A DNA stretch of 64,000 nucleotides, taken from NCBI RefSeq assembly GCF_020524325.1, contig NZ_JAIVKY010000001.1, positions 124,001 to 188,000 on the forward strand. The letters are read 5' to 3'. The notes under the pieces were generated by a model that saw nothing but the letters and a program-made list of their open reading frames with translations, did no database searches and was not told where the DNA came from. This DNA comes from Sutcliffiella horikoshii (lineage in GTDB: Bacteria; Bacillota; Bacilli; Bacillales; Bacillaceae_I). Shown one piece after another: positions 35,325 to 44,366 of the stretch. A program made the translations under genes and the position numbers. The first letter of the stretch is position 1. The number at the start of each line of letters is the position of its first letter.

Positions 35325-36086
35325 TTATCCATGATTTAACTCAAAATGCTCTTCCTGCAGCTTTACGAGGGAAATCCCATCATTAGATTCTTTCACTCTA
35401 ACTGCCAAACTCTCCACACCAAATATTTCCGTAAAGGTATGGCTCCCGACCAGTAGATTTACACCTGCAAACTTAGCATATTGAATGGTATATAAACTTG
35501 CCTCTCCAGTTATGTACGTATCGCAGCCTTGATCCAATGCAAATTTTATTTGATCGGTTGAATGGCCTGCACCTGTCAGTATTCCTATTTACTTTACCTT
35601 GTCCTTATTGTTTTTCCAGGCTCTTACTGGTTCGTTCAGTTTAGTTCTCAAGTTGTCCACAAGGGCCTCAAAATCTTTTGTTTCATTAAACTCACCTATA
35701 CCAGGCACACTCGAGTTCTTGTACTCAGAAAAACGTAAGATATTATCAATATCAATTTCTTTCATCAAGGAAGTGCAGGTTCCAAATTCAATATAATCCA
35801 ATGGTCCATGTATCCAGAAATGGCTGATGTTATATGCTTTTAATCTTTTGATACATTCTTCTTTTAAGCCATAAATAAAATCCCATGCGTCATGGTGAGT
35901 TATGATTAAATCAACCTTTGCGACTCTTGCCTGTTCAATCACTTCGATTGAAAGGTTGGTTGAAAACCCAATCTTCTTAATCTTGTTATTGGAAGTGTTG
36001 GTAAATCCGTAATCGTCATGGAATTCTTCCAACAATTCTTTAGGAAAAAGCTCATTGATTGAAGCTTCAAATTTTGTGATATCCAT
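35325..36086 (-). pseudogene. Nif3-like protein interrupted by one in-frame stop
   Basis: From ATG 36086 (behind GGGAGGG) the frame encodes a Nif3-like N-terminal half with 'VDLIITHHDAWDFIYG' (metal His residues), reaches TAA at 35589-35591 after 'NNKDKVK', and continues in the same frame with 'IGILTGAGHSTDQIKFALDQG' (core ILTGAGHSTDQI) and 'VNLLVGSHTFTEIFGVESLA' to 35325. Both halves together are about 253 residues, near the length of one-domain Nif3 proteins. Only one base change separates it from an intact gene. Nif3 proteins are dinuclear-metal proteins of poorly known function. Pseudogene, sequence error and read-through remain possible. Confidence 0.8.
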
Positions 36087-36349
36087 AATTCCCTCCCAAA
36101 ATCTTTCGTGGGTAACCTTTTCATATGACAATTATTTCAAATCCCAATTATTAACTCAATACTTATTTTTCTATTCAATTCAAACTAATATAATAGATTG
36201 CTAGGGTAAATAGCTCTATATCTATTTTTTTAAAAAGAGTTGCTAACGCGACCTAAAACCACGTTCCAAAATCTTAATCTCTTTGGACGTTTTCTCGCTC
36301 TTTGAATAGCTCCGAAATTTTGGCCTTGGCAAGATTATCATTTTACCAA

Positions 36350-36825
36350 GGGCTTCATATTGGAGATGAGGACCTCTCTCCAAGTGATTCCTTGTCACTA
36401 AGGGCTTCATAACGGCGATGAGCACCTTTCTCCTCCTGATTTCGTGTCACCAAGGGCTTCATAACGACGATGAGGACCTTTCTCCTCCTGATTTCTTGTC
36501 ACTAAGGGCTTCATAACGGCGATGAGGACCTTTCTCCTCCTGATTTCTTGTCACCAAGGTCTTCATAACGGCGATGAGGACCTTTCTCTTGCTGATTCCT
36601 AGTCACTAAGGCTTCATAACGGCGATGAGCACCTCTCTCCTCCTGATTCCTTGTCACTAAGGGCTTCATAACGGCGATGAGGACCTTTCTCCTCCTGATT
36701 TCTTGTCACCAAGTTCTTCATAACGGCGATGAGGACCTTTCTCCTGCTGATTTCTTGTCACTAAGGTCTTCATAACGGCGATGAGGACCTCTCTCCTCCT
36801 GATTTCTTGTCACATAGGTCTTCAT
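36350..36825. repeat. Tandem array of 52-bp palindromic units (about nine copies)
   Basis: The word GGGCTTCAT or a variant (GGTCTTCAT, GTTCTTCAT) begins at 36350, 36402, 36454, 36506, 36558, about 36609, 36661, 36713, 36765 and 36817 (partial). Each is followed by AACGGCG and ATGAGGACC, so GGTCTTCAT and ATGAGGACC make a stem with one mismatch around a seven-base loop. The remaining 25-27 bp (CTCCTCCTGATTTCTTGTCAC and variants) are also conserved, so this is not a CRISPR array. No open frame is preserved. A two-copy relative lies at 12921-13016. Confidence 0.92.
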
Positions 36826-36888
36826 CCCGTCTACTCTGAAGACTATCCACTATTCGATTATTTTATAATTTCTTAAACATTAATAAGC

Positions 36889-36918
36889 AGGCTTCATTCG
36901 TTATAGAATAAAACCTGC
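36889..36918 (-). terminator. Possible terminator of the ABC permease gene
   Basis: On the minus strand, GCAGGTTTTATTC and GAATGAAGCCTGC pair around TATAAC with G-U pairs. Only TTATTAAT follows, so termination is uncertain. Confidence 0.45.
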
Positions 36919-36931
36919 CACGACCATTATT

Positions 36932-38914
36932 TTAAGTTTCTAATTCCCGTAACATCTTTTTCCTCGAATAAAAGTAATAAACCGTCTGGATCAATAGGTA
37001 AACCCCGGAGATGCTGGAAAAATGAATAAGAAATTGTGGATTCTCCAAGATTCCACCTACATCTTGGGCAAAGGAAAAAATATAAACAAATGCCAAACCG
37101 CAACCCAGTAGCGGTGCAAAGAAAAACAGCACGCTCATTTCCTTTGAAACAAGCTTCTTTATTTCTCTTTTCGAAATACCAATCTTAAATAGCTTTTTAT
37201 ACTTTGCCTTCCCCTCTTCCATGTTGGAGAATATGTTTAGGTACAAAAGGATGAAGGAACCAAAGAAGAAAAGAATGCTTATGAAGGTGGTGACAAAAAA
37301 CATGATTCTAGATGAGTTTTTGATATAGTTGAAGTGCATCACTTTAGATGTCGGCTGAAGAAAATATTCCTCCTCTTCCTCACTATAGCTAAGACGTACA
37401 CTTTGGTATGGCGGTGTAGTGTTGTTATATTCCTTTAATCTATCATTCAATTCATGTGTCACTTGTTCACTAGCTTCCCAATCTTGAAAATTGAAGATGT
37501 GTACCTTCATCTTATTTCCTATTAAAGCATTGTTTATTTTCCCAAACTCCTCATCACTGATGACCAAAATGGAAGTTGGGATGAGTGTTGTTCGATTAAT
37601 TATTTGATCAACAATGGTTTCTTTCAAGGTGTACTCTATTTTCCCACCTTCCACATTAAATGAAAGGCCATGTTCATAAGTACTATCTGGAAGGGCATAT
37701 TTAGGAACATCATTTATTAGATAAATATATTCTTCACTGGTCAGGGTTTCCTCCCTTCCAGCAACTCGATTATAATCCGATAACCCTATAAATACATATT
37801 CGTAATACGCTTCTTCCCATTGCGGATCTTTCTCGTAGTATGCAAACACATTAACTGTTTCGTGTTCTTTAACTGGATTTTCTTCTTTATCCAAAATAGA
37901 ATACAATTCTTCCGTGGATATATTATTTTTCGTCTCTGTCTCTATGTAAGTAAGGTCATTGGGATTATCATCCATCACCTGCTGCTCTCCCATGGAACTG
38001 ATAATCAATATGGTCGTACTATAAAAGATGGTCACCATGCTCATAATCGTTACAAGAAGCATGATGGCCGTAAGCTGTTTGAATTTGTATTCAAGACTAC
38101 TTAAAGTAAGTAGCTCGTTATAGTAATAGGGTTTATGCTTCCTTGCTAACTTCATAAAGAAACTCATTCCTTGAGATAAGGCTACATAAAGGCCCATTAA
38201 TATGCCCAAGGTACTCATAAGAAGGTATCCACCAACATCTTGAGACATGGAGGGTATGGAAAAGGTACAGTAAAGCAGCACAGCACTTCCGCTAACCATG
38301 ACTATTCCCAGCAGACCGAAAGCCGGACTTCGATGCTTGATCGTATCTGCCACTCGATCACTTTTCATATTTTGAGATAAAGATCTTGTTAGTGTCAGAT
38401 AAAGAGTGATGAGAACCGAAATGAGAAAAATCCCCAGGTAAGCACCTATTGAATAAATAAACATTTCCAGCGAAAGATTAAATGGGATATCACCTAATCC
38501 AGTTATATTTATGAAAAGCAAAAAAATCAATCGAGAAAACACCATACCAGATACAATTCCAGTAACGATGGAAGCAGCAGCAATCAAAGCGTTCTCTAAT
38601 AATAAAAGCCTGGCTATATCCCATTTCGACATTCCAAGTGTCATTAAAAGACCAAACTCTTTCTTCCGTCTCCGTGTAAAAATCCGATGAGCATAGGTAA
38701 TAAAAAATACGGTAAACAATACAAGTCCCACACCTGGTATCGTTAGTATATCTCTTATGCCTTCCATTACTTTAACCGCCTCAATTGCTTCATTGAAATA
38801 AATGGTCGAATACATGAAAAAGAACAACACCGCAAAGCTGTTACACAAATAATAAAATAAGTATTTGCCCCTGTTTCCTTTTGCCATTTTCCATACCAGT
38901 TGATTAAATGTCAT
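36932..38914 (-). CDS. BceB-type ABC transporter permease (antimicrobial peptide resistance)
   Basis: The protein has 660 residues, in the normal BceB/PsdB/YxdM range. Ten membrane helices are arranged with a large extracellular domain of about 200 residues between helices 7 and 8 (roughly 315-520), the fold of BceB-like FtsX-family permeases; the extracellular part is held to recognise peptide antibiotics or lipid II cycle intermediates. 'RRRKKEFGLLMTLGMSKWDIARLL' (core KKEFGLLMTLGM) is the usual first cytoplasmic motif. It overlaps the ATPase gene by 11 bp. With the adjacent kinase and regulator it makes a full Bce module. Confidence 0.9.
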   Translation of the reverse strand: MTFNQLVWKMAKGNRGKYLFYYLCNSFAVLFFFMYSTIYFNEAIEAVKVMEGIRDILTIPGVGLVLFTVFFITYAHRIFTRRRKKEFGLLMTLGMSKWDIARLLLLENALIAAASIVTGIVSGMVFSRLIFLLFINITGLGDIPFNLSLEMFIYSIGAYLGIFLISVLITLYLTLTRSLSQNMKSDRVADTIKHRSPAFGLLGIVMVSGSAVLLYCTFSIPSMSQDVGGYLLMSTLGILMGLYVALSQGMSFFMKLARKHKPYYYNELLTLSSLEYKFKQLTAIMLLVTIMSMVTIFYSTTILIISSMGEQQVMDDNPNDLTYIETETKNNISTEELYSILDKEENPVKEHETVNVFAYYEKDPQWEEAYYEYVFIGLSDYNRVAGREETLTSEEYIYLINDVPKYALPDSTYEHGLSFNVEGGKIEYTLKETIVDQIINRTTLIPTSILVISDEEFGKINNALIGNKMKVHIFNFQDWEASEQVTHELNDRLKEYNNTTPPYQSVRLSYSEEEEEYFLQPTSKVMHFNYIKNSSRIMFFVTTFISILFFFGSFILLYLNIFSNMEEGKAKYKKLFKIGISKREIKKLVSKEMSVLFFFAPLLGCGLAFVYIFSFAQDVGGILENPQFLIHFSSISGVYLLIQTVYYFYSRKKMLRELET

Positions 38915-39674
38915 GGCTCCTTCCTCCCAAGACGGCGAGATTGTCCATGATTTGATTTAAGAAATCTTTTCGATCCCCTTTTCTAATAATATAAGAATCT
39001 ATTTTTCCATCTTTAATAAATACAACCTTCCGGCAATAGCTTGCAGCGAATACGTCATGTGTGACCACTAGCACAGTTGTATCGAGTTCTTTCACAATCT
39101 TTTCAAAACACTCCATGATGACTGTGGATGATTTAGAATCTAGGTTGCCGGTCGGTTCATCCGCGAAAATAATGGTAGGATCGTTCACCAGTGCTCGGCC
39201 CACTGCTGTCCTTTGCTGCTGACCGCCTGAAATAGAAAAGGGATATTTGTTCAGTATACTTTCAATACCAAACAACTCTGACAGTCCCTGTACCTTCGCC
39301 TCCATTTCGGCCACTGATTTCTTCTCCAACACCATCGGTACCAGCAGGTTTTCCTTTACTGTCAGACTATCTAGCAAATTGAATTCTTGGAAAACAAAAC
39401 CGAGTTGTTTTCTTCTGAAAAGGGCTAACTCATCCCCGTTCATTTCACCAATTTCTTTTCCCGCAATATATACCTCTCCGGATGTTGGGGCGTCTATTCC
39501 ACTCATCATATGAAGCAGGGTCGTTTTTCCGCTACCCGACGGACCCATGATGGCGATGAATTCTCCCTTGTTTATGGAAAGGTTTACGCCATCGACTGCA
39601 GTTGTCCCTCCTTCTGCACCGGCATCCCCATATATTTTCACTAATTTACTAGCTTCTAAAATCGTATCTCCCAA
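38904..39674 (-). CDS. BceA-type ABC transporter ATP-binding protein
   Basis: The 256-residue ATPase carries Walker A 'GPSGSGKTTLLHMM' (near residue 45), the Q-loop 'FVFQEFNLLD', the signature 'FSISGGQQQRTAVGRAL', Walker B 'IIFADEPTGNLDS' and the H-loop 'VVTHDVF'. TTG at 39674 follows GAGGAGG, which fixes the start. It powers the BceB-like permease encoded directly downstream, and its own upstream region carries a BceR-type operator (39772-39797). Confidence 0.95.
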   Translation of the reverse strand: MGDTILEASKLVKIYGDAGAEGGTTAVDGVNLSINKGEFIAIMGPSGSGKTTLLHMMSGIDAPTSGEVYIAGKEIGEMNGDELALFRRKQLGFVFQEFNLLDSLTVKENLLVPMVLEKKSVAEMEAKVQGLSELFGIESILNKYPFSISGGQQQRTAVGRALVNDPTIIFADEPTGNLDSKSSTVIMECFEKIVKELDTTVLVVTHDVFAASYCRKVVFIKDGKIDSYIIRKGDRKDFLNQIMDNLAVLGGRSHDI

Positions 39675-39771
39675 AATAAAACCTCCTCAAGCAAGTTGGG
39701 ATGTATGTTACTCCCTTTCTATGTCTTATTTTACTGATTAGCCGATACATCAACCATGGAACAATACGAAA

Positions 39772-39797
39772 AATACCTTACACTTTTGTAAGGTATT
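39772..39797 (-). promoter_or_regulatory. BceR-type operator overlapping a terminator-like palindrome
   Basis: AATACCTTACA (39772-39782) and TGTAAGGTATT (39787-39797) are perfect 11-bp arms around a four-base loop. Inside lies TTACA-N4-TGTAA, matching the TNACA-N4-TGTAA consensus I recall for regulators of Bce-like modules. It overlaps the last codons and the TAA of the kinase gene and lies about 98 bp upstream of the ATPase gene. On the minus strand it is followed by TTTTT, so it may also be the terminator of the regulator-kinase transcript. TAAAAT on the minus strand (near 39735) is a possible -10. Confidence 0.75.
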
Positions 39798-40779
39798 GAA
39801 TCGTGACAGTAGTACCTTGGTATACTTCCGACTCTATTGTAATTCGGTGGTTCAGCCGGTTCGCAATTTTCTTACAAAGGTATAGCCCTATACCTGAGGA
39901 ATTCTCATATTTCCTCCCGTTTTCGCCAGTGAAAAATGCTTCAAATACTCTCTCTAAATCATAGGGCTGGATGCCGACGCCTTCATCTGTAATAGAGAGA
40001 ATCGTAACCTCTTCTTCTTGTTTTACATGAAATCTTATCTTTTTGCTTCCATCTCGTCCACTAGAGTATTTAATAGCATTAGAAATGATTTGATCAAGCA
40101 TGGTTTCATTCCATTTTTGGTCGGTAATAATGAAAGCAGCTTCTTCCTCACTATCTATAACAGGGAAAGCAGATTGATAGATAAACTCACTTTTTTGGTT
40201 ATTGATTAACTTCCGTAATGAAGATATTAGGTCCATTGATTTTATATCCAAATCATTTTCAAAACTGTCCATTCTGATCATGGTCAGACCTTGTTCTATG
40301 TCTGAATGTAGTCGCCTATTCTCCTGTTGTAACTTTTGGAAAGCTTCTCGATCACCTTGTAACTTCTTCTCATTTTGAATAATTAAATCCATGACAGATA
40401 CCGGTGTCTTCAGGTGGTGCATCCAATGGGATAAGAAATAAAGCCTTTCCTTGTTCTTTTCGCTCTGCTCATTCTTTTCCTTAGAATGTTGATAGCTTAG
40501 TTTCTTAATCCATTGATAAAAAGCCTTTTGTTCTTCTGTATATATCTTCATATCACCATGCTGATTTTCTATCTCTCCATTTACTTGATAATAGCGGTAT
40601 CCATCAATGAGGAGATAAACGAATAGAAGAAACATCCCTACCGAAAAAGGATACAGGATTTCTGTGTTGGAAGGCTCACTCAGATGAAAGAAGGCAATGA
40701 CAGAAAGAATATTAAAGAGATAGAACGAAATTAGCAGCGCTCTATCTTTGAAAAAGTTCTTTAGAATTCTTTTATTCAT
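39778..40779 (-). CDS. BceS-type intramembrane-sensing histidine kinase
   Basis: The protein has 333 residues. Two membrane helices near residues 12-33 and 37-57 are joined by a very short loop, so there is no extracellular sensor, as in BceS/PsdS. The phosphorylated His is in 'LSHWMHHLKTPVSVM' (near residue 122), the N box is 'DQIISNAIKYSS', and the G boxes are 'ITDEGVGIQ' and 'SSGIGLYLCKKI'. Such kinases respond to flux through the partner transporter. The start overlaps the regulator stop by 4 bp (ATGA). Confidence 0.93.
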   Translation of the reverse strand: MNKRILKNFFKDRALLISFYLFNILSVIAFFHLSEPSNTEILYPFSVGMFLLFVYLLIDGYRYYQVNGEIENQHGDMKIYTEEQKAFYQWIKKLSYQHSKEKNEQSEKNKERLYFLSHWMHHLKTPVSVMDLIIQNEKKLQGDREAFQKLQQENRRLHSDIEQGLTMIRMDSFENDLDIKSMDLISSLRKLINNQKSEFIYQSAFPVIDSEEEAAFIITDQKWNETMLDQIISNAIKYSSGRDGSKKIRFHVKQEEEVTILSITDEGVGIQPYDLERVFEAFFTGENGRKYENSSGIGLYLCKKIANRLNHRITIESEVYQGTTVTIQYLTKV

Positions 40780-41480
40780 TTGTTCTGCCTACCCCGAGAT
40801 GGAATACTCATCATATAGCCCACTCCTCTTTTGCTTGTAATGACATTTGGCAGTCCAAGAGAAGTTAGTTTTTGTTTGATTCGCGTCATATTGACCGTCA
40901 ACGTATTGTCATCAACAAAAGTTAACGAATCCCATACGGCTTCCATCAGTGTTTCTCTAGGAATATAGATTTGATGATGTTCCATCAGTTTTTTTAATAA
41001 TATGTATTCATTTTTACTCAGCTCTTCCCTTTTCCCTTCAAGATAAACTGCAAAAGTTTGACTATCTAGTTTCAAGCCCTCAATAGATAAATCACCCGTA
41101 TCTATTGATGCATATTCTCCATACACTCTTCTTATTGTTGCCTTTACTTTGGTATGTAGTAATTCAAATGTAAAGGGCTTGGTTATGTAATCGTCCGCTC
41201 CAAGTTCCATTGCCATAATCTGATCCATCTCTGTACTTCTAGCGGAAATGATAATAATAGGGACAGTCGATTGCTGACGGATGCTTCTGCATAAAAAATA
41301 GCCATCATAGTATGGTAGATTGATATCCAATAAAACAAGGTCCGGCTGGACTTCGGTGAAGCTCTCCATAATATGTTGGAAATCTGTTGGCTTATGTATC
41401 TTGTACCCATACCTCTCTAGATGGTTTTCTACTAGCTCACTTAACTGCCTATCGTCTTCAATAAGCATAATCTTATGCAT
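40776..41480 (-). CDS. BceR-type OmpR-family response regulator
   Basis: The 234-residue regulator has a receiver domain ('MLIEDDRQLSELVENHL', phospho-Asp in 'PDLVLLDINLPYYDG', and the Lys in 'ADDYITKPFTFELL') and a C-terminal winged-helix DNA-binding domain ('LSKNEYILLKKLMEH' and 'TSKRGVGYMM'). It is the first gene of the module. The palindrome at 39772-39797 is its likely target. ATG at 41480 follows AAAGGGG. Confidence 0.95.
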   Translation of the reverse strand: MHKIMLIEDDRQLSELVENHLERYGYKIHKPTDFQHIMESFTEVQPDLVLLDINLPYYDGYFLCRSIRQQSTVPIIIISARSTEMDQIMAMELGADDYITKPFTFELLHTKVKATIRRVYGEYASIDTGDLSIEGLKLDSQTFAVYLEGKREELSKNEYILLKKLMEHHQIYIPRETLMEAVWDSLTFVDDNTLTVNMTRIKQKLTSLGLPNVITSKRGVGYMMSIPSRGRQNK

Positions 41481-41700
41481 GTCTCAAAATCCCCTTTATT
41501 TTGCTGTAGCTGTATTATGTATATTTTACCATAGAAATTATTAGCCGCTCTTTATTAATGGAATCTACAATTCTTTCCATTGGGAAAATGAATGCTTTTT
41601 TCTACTATTATCTCAGACTTTTATTCTGAATTTTCCCAATATAAATTCTTTCTTTAGTATGTTAAATTATTCTTGTGTTACCAAATGAGAGGAGATGAGC

Positions 41701-43638
41701 ATGAGGATGAAGAAAAAGAATCAATCCAAGAAAGTGTTTTTATCCGTTTTATCAGCAGCAACTATTCTATCAACTGTTGCGCTAAGCAGTCCATCAACAG
41801 GGGGGGCTAGCAGCTTCGAACTAGACTTTAAGGGAGTCAGCAAGATAACAGAGATGAAGTCGGTTTCTAAAAACGGCAAAACTGGGGAAGCTTCTTTTCT
41901 AGCAGAAACAGAAAATGTGAAAATCCCAAAAGGACTTCAAAAGAAGCTAGAGGTCGTGCCTAAAGATAACAGTCTATATATTGTTCAATTTGATGGGCCT
42001 ATTTTAGAAGAAACGAAAAAAGAGTTGGAGTCCACTGGGGCAACTATTGTTGATTACATACCAGACTATGCTTACATTGTGGAATACAAAGGCGATGTTG
42101 CGAAAGCTACAAACGGGATTGCTCATTTAGAATCCGTAGAGCCATATTTGCCGCTTTATAAAGTAGATCCATTATTGTTTACGAAAGGGGCTTCTGCTTT
42201 AGTAAAAGCTGTTGCACTTGACGCAAAACATAATAACAAAGAAATGAATTTCAAAGGCATAGATGCAATTGTTGAATATGCCGCTAACAATAATGTTCTT
42301 TATATCTCTCCTAAAGCGGAATATAAGGTGTTGAATGATGTAGCGAGAGGGATTGTTAAAGCCGATGTTGCCCAAAGCAGCTATGGGTTATATGGGCAAG
42401 GTCAAACAGTTGCTGTAGCAGATACTGGTCTTGATACCGGGCGTAATGACAGCTCCATGCATGAAGCTTTCCGTGGTAAAATCACCGCATTGTATGCATT
42501 AGGAAGATCGAATAACTCCAATGATCCAAATGGTCACGGAACGCACGTTGCCGGATCGGTTCTTGGAAACGGAACAAGCAATAAAGGAATGGCACCACAG
42601 GCAAACCTAGTGTTTCAATCTATTATGGATAGCAGCGGTGGATTGGGCGGACTTCCATCTAACTTGAGCACATTATTCAGCCAAGCGTATAGTGCCGGAG
42701 CAAGAATTCATACGAACTCATGGGGCGCTGCGGTAAACGGTGCTTACACGACAGATTCCAGAAATGTCGATGATTATGTTCGTAAAAATGACATGGCTGT
42801 TCTTTTCGCAGCTGGAAATGAAGGTCCAGGCAGCAGTACTGTTAATGCACCAGGTACTGCGAAAAACGCCATTACTGTTGGAGCAACAGAAAACTTGCGT
42901 CCAAGCTTTGGATCTTATGCGGATAATATCAACCATGTTGCTCAATTCTCTTCCCGAGGGCCAACTCGTGACGGACGTATCAAGCCAGACGTAATGGCGC
43001 CAGGAACATTTATCTTATCCGCACGTTCTTCCCTTGCACCGGATTCTTCCTTCTGGGCAAACCATGATAGCAAATATGCATACATGGGCGGAACTTCCAT
43101 GGCAACACCGATTGTCGCAGGAAACGTAGCACAATTACGTGAGCACTTTATCAAAAACAGAGGCATCACACCGAAGCCATCCTTATTGAAGGCAGCTTTG
43201 ATTGCTGGTGCAACGGATGTAGGTCTTGGCTTCCCGAATGGTAACCAAGGTTGGGGACGTGTAACATTGGACAAGTCTTTAAACACTGCATTTGTGAATG
43301 AAACAAGTTCTCTTTCTACAAGCCAAAAGGCAACCTACTCCTTCACAGCAACAGCAGGCAAGCCGCTTAAGATCTCTCTAGTATGGTCTGATGCTCCTGC
43401 AAGTACATCCGCGTCTGTGACACTAGTAAATGATCTTGACTTGGTGATTACTGCACCAAACGGAACACAATATGTAGGAAACGACTTTACTGCTCCTTAT
43501 AACAATAATTGGGACGGACGTAATAACGTAGAAAATGTATTCGTTAATGCTCCACAAAGTGGGACATATACGATAGAGGTTCAAGCATACAATGTACCTC
43601 AAGGCCCACAGGCGTTTTCATTGGCAATTGTGAACTAA
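41701..43638 (+). CDS. Secreted alkaline serine protease, KP-43-like subtilase
   Basis: ATG at 41701 lies six bases after GGAG and gives 645 residues (ATG at 41695 touches the site). A signal peptide is followed by an inhibitor-type propeptide, and the mature enzyme starts near residue 212 at 'NDVARGIVKAD', leaving exactly 434 residues. In mature numbering the triad is Asp30 ('VADTGLDTG'), His68 ('NGHGTHVAG') and the Ser in 'GGTSMATPI'. The last about 110 residues are a beta jelly-roll. From memory it is nearly identical in layout and very close in sequence to the oxidatively stable KP-43 protease. It digests proteins outside the cell at high pH. Confidence 0.95.
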   Translation: MRMKKKNQSKKVFLSVLSAATILSTVALSSPSTGGASSFELDFKGVSKITEMKSVSKNGKTGEASFLAETENVKIPKGLQKKLEVVPKDNSLYIVQFDGPILEETKKELESTGATIVDYIPDYAYIVEYKGDVAKATNGIAHLESVEPYLPLYKVDPLLFTKGASALVKAVALDAKHNNKEMNFKGIDAIVEYAANNNVLYISPKAEYKVLNDVARGIVKADVAQSSYGLYGQGQTVAVADTGLDTGRNDSSMHEAFRGKITALYALGRSNNSNDPNGHGTHVAGSVLGNGTSNKGMAPQANLVFQSIMDSSGGLGGLPSNLSTLFSQAYSAGARIHTNSWGAAVNGAYTTDSRNVDDYVRKNDMAVLFAAGNEGPGSSTVNAPGTAKNAITVGATENLRPSFGSYADNINHVAQFSSRGPTRDGRIKPDVMAPGTFILSARSSLAPDSSFWANHDSKYAYMGGTSMATPIVAGNVAQLREHFIKNRGITPKPSLLKAALIAGATDVGLGFPNGNQGWGRVTLDKSLNTAFVNETSSLSTSQKATYSFTATAGKPLKISLVWSDAPASTSASVTLVNDLDLVITAPNGTQYVGNDFTAPYNNNWDGRNNVENVFVNAPQSGTYTIEVQAYNVPQGPQAFSLAIVN

Positions 43639-43657
43639 ATTTAATTTCTTGGAGAGA

Positions 43658-43708
43658 CCACTGCGATTGGGAGTTTGAGAACTTTCGGTTGCGGTGGTTT
43701 TTGGTTTT
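43658..43708 (+). terminator. Imperfect terminator of the protease gene
   Basis: ACCACTGCGA and TTGCGGTGGT pair with G-U pairs around a loop of about 25 bases, followed by TTTTTGG. It starts 20 bp beyond the stop. Confidence 0.65.
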
Positions 43709-43830
43709 TCGGGTTAGGTTACGGTGGCTGAATTGCATGCTGGTGGCTGCTGGTTGAATTGAGTTGGATTGCCCTTTTTTGCCATGAAAGTGTCCGTTTT
43801 TGCGGAAGAATAAGCTCAATCATGGTAAAT

Positions 43831-43905
43831 GTCCGAAGTTTTTGAGAAATTGACCGAAGTTTTTGCATCATTGAAATGTCCGAACAACTCTATAATTTGA
43901 CCGAA
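43831..43905. repeat. Short array of GTCCGAA / GACCGAA words
   Basis: GTCCGAA at 43831 and 43878 alternates with GACCGAA at 43852 and 43899, giving steps of 21, 26 and 21 bp. Each first pair is followed by GTTTTTG. The words resemble the CTGTCCGAAA part of the phased elements at 26217, 52177 and 59611. The rest of 43709-44077 shows no gene; a weak stem (GACGGCTC / GAGTCGTT) near 44020-44052 could end the lipoprotein transcript. Confidence 0.6.
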
Positions 43906-44077
43906 CCACTTTAAAACACATGAAAAAGGGTTGAAAAAGCACGTTTTTGACCACTATTCGGTATCTTTTTTTCCAATTTTTCAATCCAAATCACCATCAA
44001 ATAATTTAAAAGCACCCAGAAGTAGAACGACTCCCATTAAAAGAGCCGTCTATCCCAGATGCTTTCATTCACTCAAC

Positions 44078-44224
44078 CTATTCTTCGTTTGTTTCCCCAG
44101 TATTCGTTTCATTTTGTTCCATATTCGTTTCGTTGTTGTTCATTTCTTCATTCTCAGCGGCGCATCCAGTTGCAAGAGCTAATAATAATACGGAAGATGA
44201 TAAAGCCAATAACATTTTCTTCAT
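44078..44224 (-). CDS. Small lipoprotein, 48 residues
   Basis: ATG at 44224 lies behind AAGGAGGAAG, and the frame ends at TAG 44078-44080. A signal peptide ('MKKMLLALSSSVLLLALATG') leads to Cys21, a typical lipoprotein attachment site (ALATGC). The mature part of 28 residues is rich in Asn, Glu and Thr ('ENEEMNNNETNMEQNET') and probably disordered. No family is recognised; similar tiny acidic lipoproteins are common in Bacillus and easily missed. Confidence 0.8.
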   Translation of the reverse strand: MKKMLLALSSSVLLLALATGCAAENEEMNNNETNMEQNETNTGETNEE

Positions 44225-44366
44225 GATTGAACTTCCTCCTTGAGCTATGCTTGTTTTAGTGGACTACAAGCTTAATCTTACAAGAAATCCGAACAAAAGA
44301 AAGCTATTTTACCAATAATTCACAACAATTAAACATTGTTTACGTACGCTTTACATCCCCTAAATA

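Noticed and set aside
36350-36825. CRISPR array
   Set aside because: The spacers between the palindromes are conserved from unit to unit, their length is only about 25 bp, and no cas genes are near.
43931-44182. Plus-strand frame of 83 codons downstream of the protease
   Set aside because: It lies opposite the small lipoprotein gene, which has a strong ribosome binding site and a lipobox; the plus frame has neither.
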